The notes under the pieces are model-generated. The model saw only the letters and a program-made list of their open reading frames with translations, made no database searches and was not told the origin of the DNA. The position numbers and the translations under genes were made by a program. DNA of 64,000 nt from Achatina immaculata (lineage: Eukaryota > Mollusca > Gastropoda > Stylommatophora > Achatinidae), in NCBI GenBank assembly GCA_009760885.1, contig CM019714.1, forward strand, positions 4,706,312 to 4,770,311. The letters run 5' to 3'. Positions 45,395-55,434 of the stretch are shown here, in pieces. Within the stretch, counting starts at the first letter, position 1. Each line of letters opens with the position of its first letter.

Positions 45395-46540
45395 CTACAG
45401 TAGTCTAGATATTTACCACACCTACAATAATCTAGATATTTACCACACCTACAATAATCTAGATATCTACCACACCTACAACAGTCAATAGTCTGGATAT
45501 TTACTACACCTAAAATAGTCTAGATATCTACTACACCTGCAATAGTCTAGATATTTACCACACCTGCAATAGTCTAGATATCAACTACAGTTGCAGTGGT
45601 CTAGATATCAGCCACACCTACAGTAATCTAGATATCAACCACACCTACAATGGTCTAGATATCAACCTTACCTACAATGATCTGTATATTAGCCACACCT
45701 ACAATGGTCTAGATAGCAGCCACACATATAGTGGTCTAGATATCAACCACACCTACAGTGGTCTAGACATCAGCCACACCTACAGTGGTCTAGACATCAG
45801 CCACACCTACAGTGATCTAGACATCAGCCACACTTACAATAGTCTAGATACCAGCCACATCTGTAGTGGTCTAGACATCAGCCACACCTACAACAGTCTA
45901 GATACCAGCCACACCTACAATGGACTGGATATCATCTACACCTACAGTGGTCTAGATAGCAGCGACACCTACTATGGTTTAGATATCAGCCACACCTACA
46001 ATGGTCTAGATATCAGTCACACCTACAGTGATCTAGACATCAGCCACACCTACAATAGTCTAGATACCAGCCACACGTACAATGGACTGGATATCAGCCA
46101 CACCTACAATGGTCTAGATACCAGCCACACTTACAATGGGCTGGATATCAGCCACACTTACAATGGTCTAGATATCAGCCACACTTACAATAGTCTAGAT
46201 ACCAGCCACATCTGTAGTGGTCTAGACATCAGCCACACCTACAACAGTCTAGATACCAGCCACACCTACAATGGACTGGATATCATCTACACCTACAGTG
46301 GTCTAGATAGCAGCGACACCTACTATGGTTTAGATATCAGCCACACCTACAATGGTCTAGATATCAGTCACACCTACAGTGATCTAGACATCAGCCACAC
46401 CTACAATAGTCTAGATACCAGCCACACGTACAATGGACTGGATATCAGCCACACCTACAATGGTCTAGATACCAGCCACACTTACAATGGGCTGGATATC
46501 AGCCACACTTACAATGGTCTAGATATCAGCTACACCAACA
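45395..46540 (+). repeat. 27-bp minisatellite, ~42 copies, 351-bp super-unit
   Basis: AGCCACACCTACAATGGTCT with AGATATC repeats every 27 bp. From about 45514 one frame is open to TGA at 46570-46572 (about 350 codons), reading SHTYNGLDI with variants and no start codon. A marked unit with CCAGCCACATCTGTAGTGG occurs at 45851 and 46202, a super-unit of 351 bp (13 x 27). The last residues of the frame are antisense to a mariner transposase, so its end is not a natural C-terminus. Confidence 0.95.
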
Positions 46541-47440
46541 CAGAGAACTTCTTCCCAGCTAGTGCCTCTTGAGGGGTCAAACACATCATAATCATTGGTA
46601 TGAGGTTGAGTAAATATTCTGGATGTGGAAGACACTACATAAAGAAGATCTATAATTTGTTGAGCTATTCACATGTGCTGGGTGAGGTCATGCATTATCA
46701 CACTGTAAGAACACACCAGAACTGAGCAGACCTCAATGTTCTGACCTGATCGCAGGTTTCAAGTGATTCTCAAGCAGATCACAGTATGCTTCACTGTTGA
46801 TAGTGATGCCTGTTGGGCATGTAATGTTCCAGGATTGGGCCTTTACAGTTGCAGGTGGGCATGAGTATCAGTTATCTGGAAGAAAGAGTTCTGCGGAAAT
46901 TGTTTGGTTTCAGCAAAGAGGAATGACACTACTCTTTGTTTTGTTTCTGGCTGAAAGAGTTCTATGGAACTTATTTGGCTTCAGCAAAGAAGAATGACAC
47001 TACTCCTTGTTTTGTTTCTGGCTACCTAGTATTTGTCTACCAGTGACTGTATGTTGTAGAAAACCATCTCCTTCAACTTTAAAATATCATGAGAGTTTCA
47101 CAAACATCCTCACAACATTCTTTCATTTTGGTGGTGAGTTGTTTTGGTACCCGCTAGGCAAAGACTTTTCAGTACTGCAGCATTTCATGACTGATGTGGT
47201 GTGCTAAGCCATGTGTAATCTTCAGTTCTCCAGCCACCTCATCGTTACCTGCCAGTGTATTCGCGTATCATTCTTTCCACTTCACTGTTAGTGTCAGGCC
47301 TGTCTGCAGTGTGAGACTGGTCAGAGTGAGCTAGACTTACTTGACACCCCCACTTTAAACTTCCTGTGCCATCATACACCTGCTGAAGCAACACACATAC
47401 CAGCTCTTCAGTCTGTGATGAATATCTGCATGTTTCTTCT
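46541..47440 (-). pseudogene. Decayed mariner-type transposase
   Basis: The minus strand reads, with stops and frameshifts, NDEVAGELKITHGLAHHISH, then KQLTTKMKECCEDVCET, PETKQ, KGPILEHYMP, GITINSEAYCDLLENHLKPA, GLLSSGVFLQCDNA with a stop then PHPAHV, and finally ALAGKKF. This order (HTH_48-like part, VPKQLT linker, KGPIxxEY-type segment, CDNAxPH catalytic Asp) is that of mariner/SETMAR-like DDD transposases. A 70-bp stretch around 46880-47022 is duplicated. The 27-bp array begins where the transposase C-terminus should continue, so the array may have grown inside the element. Confidence 0.75.
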
Positions 47441-47479
47441 TGTATTAAATCAGGTGCGTGGGAAGAATGAAAGATGGAG

Positions 47480-47545
47480 CGATGAAGGGCAGAATGTAAG
47501 ACGGGCCTGCATGCCCAATTCTTTACCCTTTAAAAATAAAGATTA
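47480..47545 (+). repeat. Dispersed 3'-end-like block, copy 2
   Basis: It matches 32128-32196 (GATGAAGGGCAGAATGTAAG, ACGGGCCTGCATGCCC and CCCTTTAAAAATAAA) and ends in ATTCATTCATTCGTTCATT. A terminal tetranucleotide tail is typical of some LINE and SINE 3' ends. Confidence 0.6.
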
Positions 47546-47782
47546 TTCATTCATTCGTTCATTACCCAAGAAATGAATAGCCGCGTGCTGTTCTTATGGC
47601 TGCCTCAAAGGTCTGGTTTGCTTACATTGTATTTCCAAATTGTGCCTCTGCTTGTGTATGTGAAGGAAGAAGTAGAGCATAACATATCTATGCTACATCT
47701 GTCTACAGTTATTCTTTGACTCACCATCATGTTGAATTTATTGCTAATAGTTTTGATTGTGACTTATATGTGTATGTTAAAC
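47546..47782. other. No gene seen
   Basis: Short unique spacer. Confidence 0.5.
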
Positions 47783-48290
47783 TTTCATCATCATCATCAT
47801 CGTCATCATCATCATCATCATCCCCTCCCTTGAGAACATAGGCCACGGATAAAGGCTTTCCAGTCATCCCTGTTCTTGGAATTGTTCTCTGCTTCCTTCC
47901 GTGTGTATCCCTTGTCTCTGAGCACTGTCATAATTTCTCTTCTCCAAGTAAGTCTAGGTCTTCCTCGTTTTCTATTTCCTTCAGGATTCCATGTCAGTGC
48001 CTGTCTTGCTATGTTGGTGTCGGGTTTTCCCAGAGTGTGGCCAATCCACCTCCACTTCCTGGACATGAATTGTAGGTTCATAGGTTCTTGTCCTGCCCTT
48101 TCCCAGACCTCCTCGTTCCTGATCTTGTCCTGCCATTTAATGTTTAAAATCCTCCTCAAGCAGTAGTTCATGAATGTTTGTATCCTCTGTTGTATTGTCT
48201 CAGTCGTAACCCAAGTCTCCGAACCATATAGCAGGATAGTCTTTACGTTTGTATTGAAAAGCCTAAGTCTGGTTCTTGTTTTGATGTTAA
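47783..48290 (-). mobile_element. Non-LTR retrotransposon 3' part, family D
   Basis: The minus strand reads RLFNTNVKTILLYGSETWVT, TFMNYCLRRILNIKWQDKIR and NEEVWERAGQEP. It continues with KWRWIGHTLGKPDTNIARQ and GNRKRGRPRLTWRREI, then stops just before an (ATG)n tail at 47783-47820. This is the thumb and tail of a LINE ORF2 distinct from families A-C. The frame is open for 117 codons, so the copy may be fairly young, but it lacks the catalytic core. Confidence 0.8.
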
Positions 48291-49139
48291 ACTTACCCTA
48301 AAATATTTCTTTCCTAGTATTTTGTGTATGATTGTTGCTGACACTTCGTCGCTGACTTGTTACTTACAAGTGTTCTGCTTTATACGATGGCACGGTGACA
48401 ACTGCTTTATATGGTTGTACTGTGACAATGCATTGTGTTGTGGCTAGTTGTAAAGGTGTGACAGAATGTGAAAATATAAAAAAAATGTTGTGTTGTGGCA
48501 AGTTGTGATGTGAAAACGTGTTGTGTTATAGAAATGTGACAATATGTCATGTTATAGAAATGTGGCATTCTGCTGTCAATATGTTTTGAGCTGTCAGTAT
48601 GTTTTGATGAAGAAGAATTTAAGATGCTCACCTGCTGGCTGCCACATCATGCTTCTCAATAAACTCCACCACACTGAACCCTGCCCTGTCTGTCAGCTTC
48701 ACACACAGTGACCAGGAAGTTTGGCAAGGAAAAAAAAACGAGGAAGTACTTTCATTGGTTTCGCTGGAGGATGGTTGTGTTACACTACTGGAAGCATTTC
48801 CTGGTTATGGTTATCTGTCAATCTTAGGTTTTTTTTTTTTAAATCTGGGTATGTTTTTCTTATGTGATCTTGTTGTAGATGTAATATTTGCTTATTTTTG
48901 ATTTGTTATTCTCTGTTATTTTCTTGATAGGTTATCCTGATACACGTCTTAAGTGTTAGTTATGTTGTTAATGAGAATTTCTGTTTTCTTTAAACAGTTC
49001 CACGGAGTAACAGACAAAATGTGATCCACTAGTGCAGGAAAGCCAGCAACAACCAGCCCAAGACTAGTATGATTGGTGGAACTATTTGAGGAAATAAGTC
49101 GCTTGGTGTAAGCTGAGTGCGGACATATCTTGTACTAGC
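48291..49139. other. No gene; weak TGTGACAAT-type repeats
   Basis: At 48400-48610, words such as TGTGACAAT, GTGTTGTGG and ATAGAAATGTG recur irregularly. A-runs and T-runs lie near 48730 and 48830. Nothing codes convincingly. Confidence 0.5.
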
Positions 49140-50485
49140 ATGTGCTTTCTGTAATGTGTGTAGTTTATAGTTATGTGCTTTCTGTAATTTGTGTAGTTTG
49201 TAGTTATGTGCTTTCTGTAATGTGTGCAGTTTGTAGCTATGTGCTTTCTGTAATGTGTGCAGTTTGTAGCTATGTGATTTCTGTAATGTGTTCAGTTTGT
49301 AATTATGTGCTTTCTGTAATGTGTGTAGTTTGTAGTTATGTGCTTTCTGTAATGTGTTCAGTTTGTAGTTATGTGCTTTCTGTAATGTGTGCAGTTTGTA
49401 GTTATGTGCTTTCTGTAATGTGTGCAGTTTATAGTTATGTGCTTTCTGTAGTGTGTTCAGTTTATAGTTATGTGCTTTCTGTAATGTGTGCAGTTTGTAG
49501 TTATGTGCTTTCTGTAATGTGTGCAGTTTGTTGTTATGTGCTTTATGTAATGCGTGCAGTTTGTAGTTATGTGCTTTCTGTAATGTGTGCAGTTTGTATC
49601 TGTGTGCTTTCTGTAATGTGTGCAGTTTGTATTTATGTGATTTCTGTAATGTGTGTAGTTTGTAGTTATTTTCTTTCTGTAATGTGTGCAGTTTGTAGTT
49701 ATGTGCTTTCTGTAATGTGTTCAGTTTATACTTGTGTGCTTTCTGTAATGTGTGCAGTTTATAGTTATGTGCTTTCTGTAATGTGTGCAGCTTATAGTTA
49801 TGTGCTTTCTGTAATGTGTGCAGTTTATAGTTATGTGTTTTCTGTAATGTGTGCAGTTTATAGTTATGTGCTTTCTGTAATGTATGCAGTTTATAGTTAT
49901 GTGCTTCGTGTGTTTTGTGCAGTTTATAGTTATGTGCTTTCTGTAATGCGTGCAGTTTGTAGTTATGTGCTTTCTGTAATGTGTGCAGTTTGTATCTGTG
50001 TGCTTTCTGTAATGTGTGCAGTTTGTATTTATGTGATTTCTGTAATGTGTGTAGTTTGTAGTTATTTTCTTTCTGTAATGTGTGCAGTTTGTAGTTATGT
50101 GCTTTCTGTAATGTGTTCAGTTTATACTTGTGTGCTTTCTGTAATGTGTGCAGTTTATAGTTATGTGCTTTCTGTAATGTGTGCAGCTTATAGTTATGTG
50201 CTTTCTGTGATGTGTGCAGTTTATAGTTATGTGCTTTCTGTAATGTATGCCGTTTATAGTTATGTGCTTCATGTGTTTTGTGCAGTTTATAGTTATGTGC
50301 TTTCTGTAGTGTATGCAGTTTATAGTTATGTGCTTCGTGTGTTTTGTGCTGTTTATAGTTATGTGCTTTCTGTAATGTGTGCAGTTTATAGTTATGTGCT
50401 TTCTGTAATGTATGCAGTTTACAGTTGTGTGCTTTCTGTAATGTGTGCAGTTTGTAGTTATGTGCTTCTATATGTTCTGTTTATA
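49140..50485 (+). repeat. 33-bp minisatellite, ~40 copies, 396-bp super-unit
   Basis: GTGCTTTCTGTAATGTGTGC with AGTTTGTAGTTAT repeats every 33 bp (11 codons), so one forward frame is open for 463 codons (VMCAVCSYVLS). The variant unit with TGCGTGCAGT recurs at 49551 and 49947 in matching context, a super-unit of 396 bp (12 x 33). I treat it as satellite DNA, because the peptide is low complexity and no gene signals surround it. Confidence 0.95.
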
Positions 50486-50519
50486 ATTATGTGGCTATAT
50501 GATAAATATGATTTGTACA

Positions 50520-51150
50520 TGATATTTTTATAATGTGTGTAGATTATAATAGAAAGAGTAAGACATCATATCTGTATAATATGTGTAGATTATAATAGAG
50601 TGATACATCATATCTTTATAATGTGTGTAGATTATAATAGAGTGATACATCATATCTTTATAATGTGTGTAGATTATAATAGTAATACATCATATCTTTA
50701 TAATGTGTGTAGATTATAATAGAGTGATACATCACATCTTTATAATGTGTGTAGATTATAATAGAGTGATACATCATATCTTTATAATGTGTGTAGATTA
50801 TAATAGAGTGATACATCATATCTTTATAATGTGTGTAGATTATAATAGAGTGATACATCATATCTTTATAATGTGTGCAGATTATAATAGAGTGATACAT
50901 CATATCTTTATAATGTGTGTAGATTATAAAAGAGTGATACATCATATCTTTTTAATGTGTGTAGATTATAAAAGAGTGATACATCATATCTTTATAATGT
51001 GTGTAGATTATAATAGAGTGATACATCATATCTTTATAGTGTGTGTAGATTATAATAGAGTGATACATCATATCTTTATAATGTGTGTAGATTATAAAAG
51101 AGTGATACATCATATCTTTTTAATGTGTGTAGATTATAATAGAAAGACTA
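50520..51150 (+). repeat. 42-bp minisatellite, ~15 copies
   Basis: TGTGTGTAGATTATAATAGA with GTGATACATCATATCTTTAT repeats every 42 bp (14 codons), leaving frames open on both strands. Units are highly similar. Confidence 0.95.
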
Positions 51151-51621
51151 AGACATGTTGAATGGTGGTGTGTAGGATGATACAGGATATGTATTGTTGC
51201 TGTTAGTCATGGTTTGTTGTGAGGCTTTCAAGGAAGTTGTATGTTGTCACTGCCGCAGACCAAATATGGGGGCAGAGAAAACGTGCAGCGCTCAACACAT
51301 GCAGAGTTGTTGTATACGTTCTGTTTTGTGTGTGGATAAATCAAGTGTTATCAAGGAACATTTAGTATGTGGCAGCTACGTTCACTGTGTTAAGTAGGAG
51401 AGGAGAATGTGTAGCAGTCATTGTTGTAAGAATTGTCGGTGATTTGATTTTCTTCTTGTTTTTTAGTTGCGGATTACGAAGTTTACATGGTGACTATTGC
51501 CACTTTGAACTCACGGATGGTTACTTTTTGATCCATTTTTATTCAGCGATATGTTGGAGTTTTAGAAGTAATCACTGAGTGTGTTGAAACTGGAAGTATA
51601 TCACAGCATAGTTTATGGTCT
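51151..51621. other. No gene seen
   Basis: Unique sequence between an array and a SINE. Confidence 0.5.
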
Positions 51622-51880
51622 GTGGCGGCCTGGTTAGTTGAGTGCTTAGGCACTCACTTTACTAATCCGGTGGTATCCGGTTCTGTCCCAGCTGTGGGAT
51701 TCTTTTTTTTGGTACATGCCAAAAAAAGTTCCCTGGGGTTGACCCAGCCTCTAAAAATGGGTACCAGAGAAAGCTGGGAAGGTAAAGCAGCCAGGCGTGA
51801 TACTGACCACACTTTCATGTGCCGAAGGTCATGGAAAATAAGGGCCTAACGCTGTATCCCCAATATGCCTTAATGGTATG
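51622..51880 (+). mobile_element. tRNA-derived SINE, type 2, copy 1
   Basis: The head has TGGTTAGTTGAGTGCTTAGG (box A-like) and GGTTCTGTCCC (box B-like, 51679-51689). The body has a T-run and its partial complement (TTTTTTTTGG and CCAAAAAAAG). The 3' part includes ACTGACCAC, CATGTGCC and AGGTCATGGAAAATA, which recur at 62985-63035 in the second copy. Confidence 0.65.
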
Positions 51881-51920
51881 GAAACAGGGATTAAGAGAAG
51901 AGAGGTGGTCTCTGATAGTA

Positions 51921-52480
51921 CATTCATTCACGTGACACGTCCTTTCCAGAACGTTGTCTCCCTCACAGCCTCCCTGAAAGAGGTTCGGTCTTGCACAGGT
52001 TGACCGGCGTCTTGGCAGAGACACATTCAGACTTTCTGTGATGTCCTGAGTCCACCTTTGGCGAGGTCGTCCCTTTTCTCTTCTGCCGGGCACTGTGTCT
52101 TCTACTATCAGCCTCTCCAAGCTGTTATGTCTCTTGATGTGGCCGAAGTATCCCAGCTTTCTAGTTTTGATGGTGTTAACGAGCCAGTTTTCTGCGACAC
52201 CTAGTCCCATCAATATATCTTTATTTGATTTTCCTTCTATCCACGATATTTGATTGTCCTTCTATCCACGATATTTGATTGTCCTTCTATCCACGATATT
52301 TGATTGTCCTTCTATCCACGATATTTGATTGTCCTTCTATCCATGACATTCTAAATGTCCTTATTTCATTTCAAACGCTGTTATTTTCTTTTCTAGTGAT
52401 TTGTTACGTTTCACGTCCATATGTTGTTACTGGGAATATGTAAGCTCTTAGTAAACATAATTTTGTTTTCTTGTTGGTAC
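51921..52480 (-). mobile_element. Non-LTR retrotransposon 3' part, family A-like
   Basis: The minus strand reads GVAENWLVNTIKTRKLGYFG, HIKRHNSLERLIVED and RREKGRPRQRWTQDITESL, then a frame change, and ends with a (TGAA)-type tail (plus CATTCATTCACG). Upstream, around 52350-52480, decayed pieces of the FPVTTYGRETWT thumb are seen. A 25-bp unit within the coding part has expanded (52225-52345). Confidence 0.8.
52225..52345 (+). repeat. 25-bp tandem expansion inside retrotransposon
   Basis: TGATTGTCCTTCTATCCACG with ATATT repeats every 25 bp, four to five times, within the retrotransposon coding remnant. It must have expanded after insertion. Confidence 0.9.
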
Positions 52481-53021
52481 CTTACTACATGCTCTTCATT
52501 TGTATTTGTGCTAGTTTCTGTGATGTAATTCTTCTTTTTTTTTTAAGATTTCCACTGCACAGTTGCCATTGCTGGTGACGACTGAACTTAGATATCGAGT
52601 TTATTTCTCTGACTGTAGAAACTTGAATATTTCTATGTTGAAGATAGCTTCGCATGTTCATTTAGATTTATGTTGACTGTATGTGCTTCAAGTTTAGCCT
52701 GGTGTGAGACTTGATCTTGAATATGACCAGTAGTATGTTTATGTCAGTTTTGTTTCACTTTTTTTTCACATTAACAATACAAACAAACAGAATCAGAAAT
52801 TATAAAGAAAATAGAAAGTGGTTATGGAGAAAGGTGCAACACACTCTGTGGCTATCTGGATAAAGAGATGAAAAGATTCTCAGAGACATGTCTGGCAGTG
52901 TTCAAAATAGTTTGTGGACAAGGTACTCATAGTTTCTGTGTTACCTTGTGAGGAGATGGGAGTTATAGGTCCATACAAGCACTGGAGAACTTAGAGGGTA
53001 AAGAGAGGAGCAGGAGAACAG
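52481..53021. other. No gene seen
   Basis: AT-rich sequence with T-runs near 52535 and 52760. Nothing is recognised. Confidence 0.5.
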
Positions 53022-53319
53022 ACTGTGAACAACAAACTGGCATAGTGACACAAGAAAAGATAAGCCAACAAATGAACAGGCTCTGTCGTGGTGGCAGTAC
53101 TTCACCTCAGCCTTATAACACAAACATAACAGCTCATAACACTTAGCAGCAGGTTGCCTTGTTCAAATATGTGCTAGATATTTGTTAGATTGTAATCATT
53201 TGACACGTAGAAAGCTGTATAAAAGCAGAACATAAGAAGAACATTTGTACATTTGTTGACTAGAAGTATCTTACATCTTGCATCCTTCCCGTGCCGCTAA
53301 ATGTCACATAGGGCCCGCG

Positions 53320-53630
53320 TGGTAGTTGGCCAAGAATTCCTGTTCTCTGTGAGTTTTTCAATCTCATCAAGGGACGTTATGCCCACTGAACTTTCCTCTC
53401 TTAACAATGTCCTCTTTAGAGTTTCACGTGGTCGACCTCTTTGTTGTGTTCCACTTGATAGCTTGTTTTGGTATTCTCTGATTGTTTCTTCTCACATGGC
53501 CTACACATGTCCATCTTCTTTATCTGATCACCCATGAGACAGGTTGTTGTTTGCTCATCTGCCTTATCTCTGCGTTCTTGAATTCGTTCCACTTTATACC
53601 AAGTATTTTCCTGAGGCTTTTGTTTTACTA
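53320..53630 (-). mobile_element. RTE-like retrotransposon 3' remnant, copy 1
   Basis: Plus-strand words CCTCTCTTAACAATGTCCTC, AGAGTTTCACG, TTGTGTTCCACTTGATAGCT and GATCACCCATGAGACTGGT-like match 8460-8790, the 3' end of the 8429-10261 element. It encodes decayed VGHVMRRNQR-type tail sequence. Confidence 0.75.
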
Positions 53631-53671
53631 GAAGTATAACATGGTTTTAGTATCATGCTAATCACAACAAT

Positions 53672-53908
53672 CGTTGGAAGCCGTAGAAATGTAGTTTATT
53701 AGAAGAATGTTGCGAATCCTCTGGACAGCAAAAATAACTAATGAAGAATGTATGAGAAGAGCTGGAGAGACAAAAAAACATTGTCAAAAAGATAAGAGAG
53801 AGACAATGTACTTTCATAGGACATGCAATGAGAAGAGGGGGCATTGAAAATATTATAACAACAGGAAAAATAGAAGGAAGAAGATCAAGAGGAAGACCAA
53901 GAGAAAAG
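53672..53908 (+). mobile_element. Non-LTR retrotransposon fragment, family B, cut by duplication
   Basis: Matches 54559-54795 but ends abruptly at ACCAAGAGAAA, where the 887-bp duplication restarts. The C-terminus and GAT tail are absent. Confidence 0.85.
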
Positions 53909-54206
53909 TCTGTGAACAGCAAACTGGCATAGTGACACAAGAAAAGATAAGCCAACAAATGAACAGGCTCTGTCGTGGTGGCGGTACTTCACCTCAGCCA
54001 TATAACACAAACATAACAGCTCATAACACTTAGCAGCAGGTTGCCTTGTTCAAATATGTGCTAGATATTTGTTAGATTGTAATCATTTGACACGTAGAAA
54101 GCTGTATAAAAGCAGAACATAAGAAGAACATTTGTACATTTGTTGACTAGAAGTATCTTACATCTTGCATCCTTCCCGTGCCGCTAAATGTCACATAGGG
54201 CCCGCG

Positions 54207-54517
54207 TGGTAGTTGGCCAAGAATTCCTGTTCTCTGCGAGTTTTTCAATCTCATCAAGGGACGTTATGCCCACTGAACTTTCCTCTCTTAACAATGTCCT
54301 CTTTAGAGTTTCACGTGGTCGACCTCTTTGTTGTGTTCCACTTGATAGCTTGTTTTGGTATTCTCTGATTGTTTCTTCTCACATGGCCTACACATGTCCA
54401 TCTTCTTTATCTGATCACCCATGAGACAGGTTGTTGTTTGCTCATCTGCCTTATCTCTGCGTTCTTGAATTCGTTCCACTTTATACCAAGTATTTTCCTG
54501 AGGCTTTTGTTTTACTA
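54207..54517 (-). mobile_element. RTE-like retrotransposon 3' remnant, copy 2
   Basis: Second segmental copy of 53320-53630. Confidence 0.75.
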
Positions 54518-54558
54518 GAAGTATAACATGGTTTTAGTATCATGCTAATCACAACAAT

Positions 54559-54926
54559 CGTTGGAAGCCGTAGAAATGTAGTTTATTAGAAGAATGTTGC
54601 GAATCCTCTGGACAGCAAAAATAACTAATGAAGAATGTATGAGAAGAGCTGGAGAGACAAAAAAACATTGTCAAAAAGATAAGAGAGAGACAATGTACTT
54701 TCATAGGACATGCAATGAGAAGAGGGGGCATTGAAAATATTATAACAACAGGAAAAATAGAAGGAAGAAGATCAAGAGGAAGACCAAGAGAAATGATACT
54801 GGACAGTCTGACGGGATGGTGTGAGAGGAGATCACCAACTGAACTGATGGCCTGCATGAAGGATCGGGTACTCTGGAGAAGGATAATAGACAACGCCAGT
54901 CGGCATGGCACATGATGATGATGATG
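54559..54926 (+). mobile_element. Non-LTR retrotransposon 3' end, family B, best copy
   Basis: This copy has the most complete tail: MRRGGIENIITTGKIEGRRS, RGRPREMILDSLTGWCERRS, PTELMACMKDRVLWRRIIDN and ASRHGT, with a stop and a (GAT)n tail. A frameshift separates it from the upstream MRRAGETKKHCQK part. It is followed at once by a 44-bp minisatellite whose unit starts GATAAGG. Confidence 0.85.
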
Positions 54927-55335
54927 ATAAGGTTTAGAGTTAGTAATGTTTGGTGTGGCTTTAGCTGTTGATAAGGTTTAGCATTAGTAATGTTTAGTGT
55001 GGCTTTAGCTGTTGATAAGGTTTAGCATTAGTAATGTTTAGTGTGGCTTTAGCTGTTGATAAGGTTTAGCATTAGTAATGTTTAGTGTGGGTTTAGCTGT
55101 TGATAAGGTTTAGCATTAGTAATGTTTAGTGTGGCTTTAGCTGTTGATAAGGTTTAACATTAGTAATGTTTAGTGTGGGTTTAGCTGTTGATAAGGTTTA
55201 GCATTAGTAATGTTTAGTGTGGGTTTAGCTGTTGATAAGGTTTAACATTAGTAATGTTTAGTGTGGGTTTAGCTGTTGATAAGGTTTAGCATTAGTAATG
55301 TTTAGTGTGGGTTTAGCTGTTGATAAAGTTTACCT
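54927..55335 (+). repeat. 44-bp minisatellite, ~9 copies
   Basis: GTTGATAAGGTTTAGCATTA with GTAATGTTTAGTGTGGCTTT repeats every 44 bp (54967, 55011). The first unit overlaps the GAT tail of the preceding retrotransposon. Confidence 0.95.
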
Positions 55336-55434
55336 TTAGTAATATTTTAATGTAGTTTAAATAGCTGGATAAGGTGTAGCGGAAGTAATGTTTAAGGTTT
55401 ATACTGTTTGAGGCAGTGTTTGGTTTGTTTGAGC

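Larger units (their letters stand above)
53022..54795. repeat. Tandem segmental duplication, 887 bp x 2
   Basis: The block 53022-53908 is repeated at 53909-54795 (landmarks 53301/54188 and 53537/54424, offset 887). Each copy holds about 290 bp of unique DNA, a minus-strand RTE remnant and a plus-strand family B end. In copy 1 the family B end is cut at ACCAAGAGAAA and joined to GTCTGTGAACAGC, the start of copy 2. Only copy 2 continues into the full 3' end. Sequence identity is very high. Confidence 0.9.

Noticed and set aside
49142..50533. 463-codon Cys/Val/Ser-rich frame as a membrane or secreted protein
   Set aside because: It is a 33-bp tandem array read in frame, beginning at GTG, with no splice, promoter or unique coding flank.
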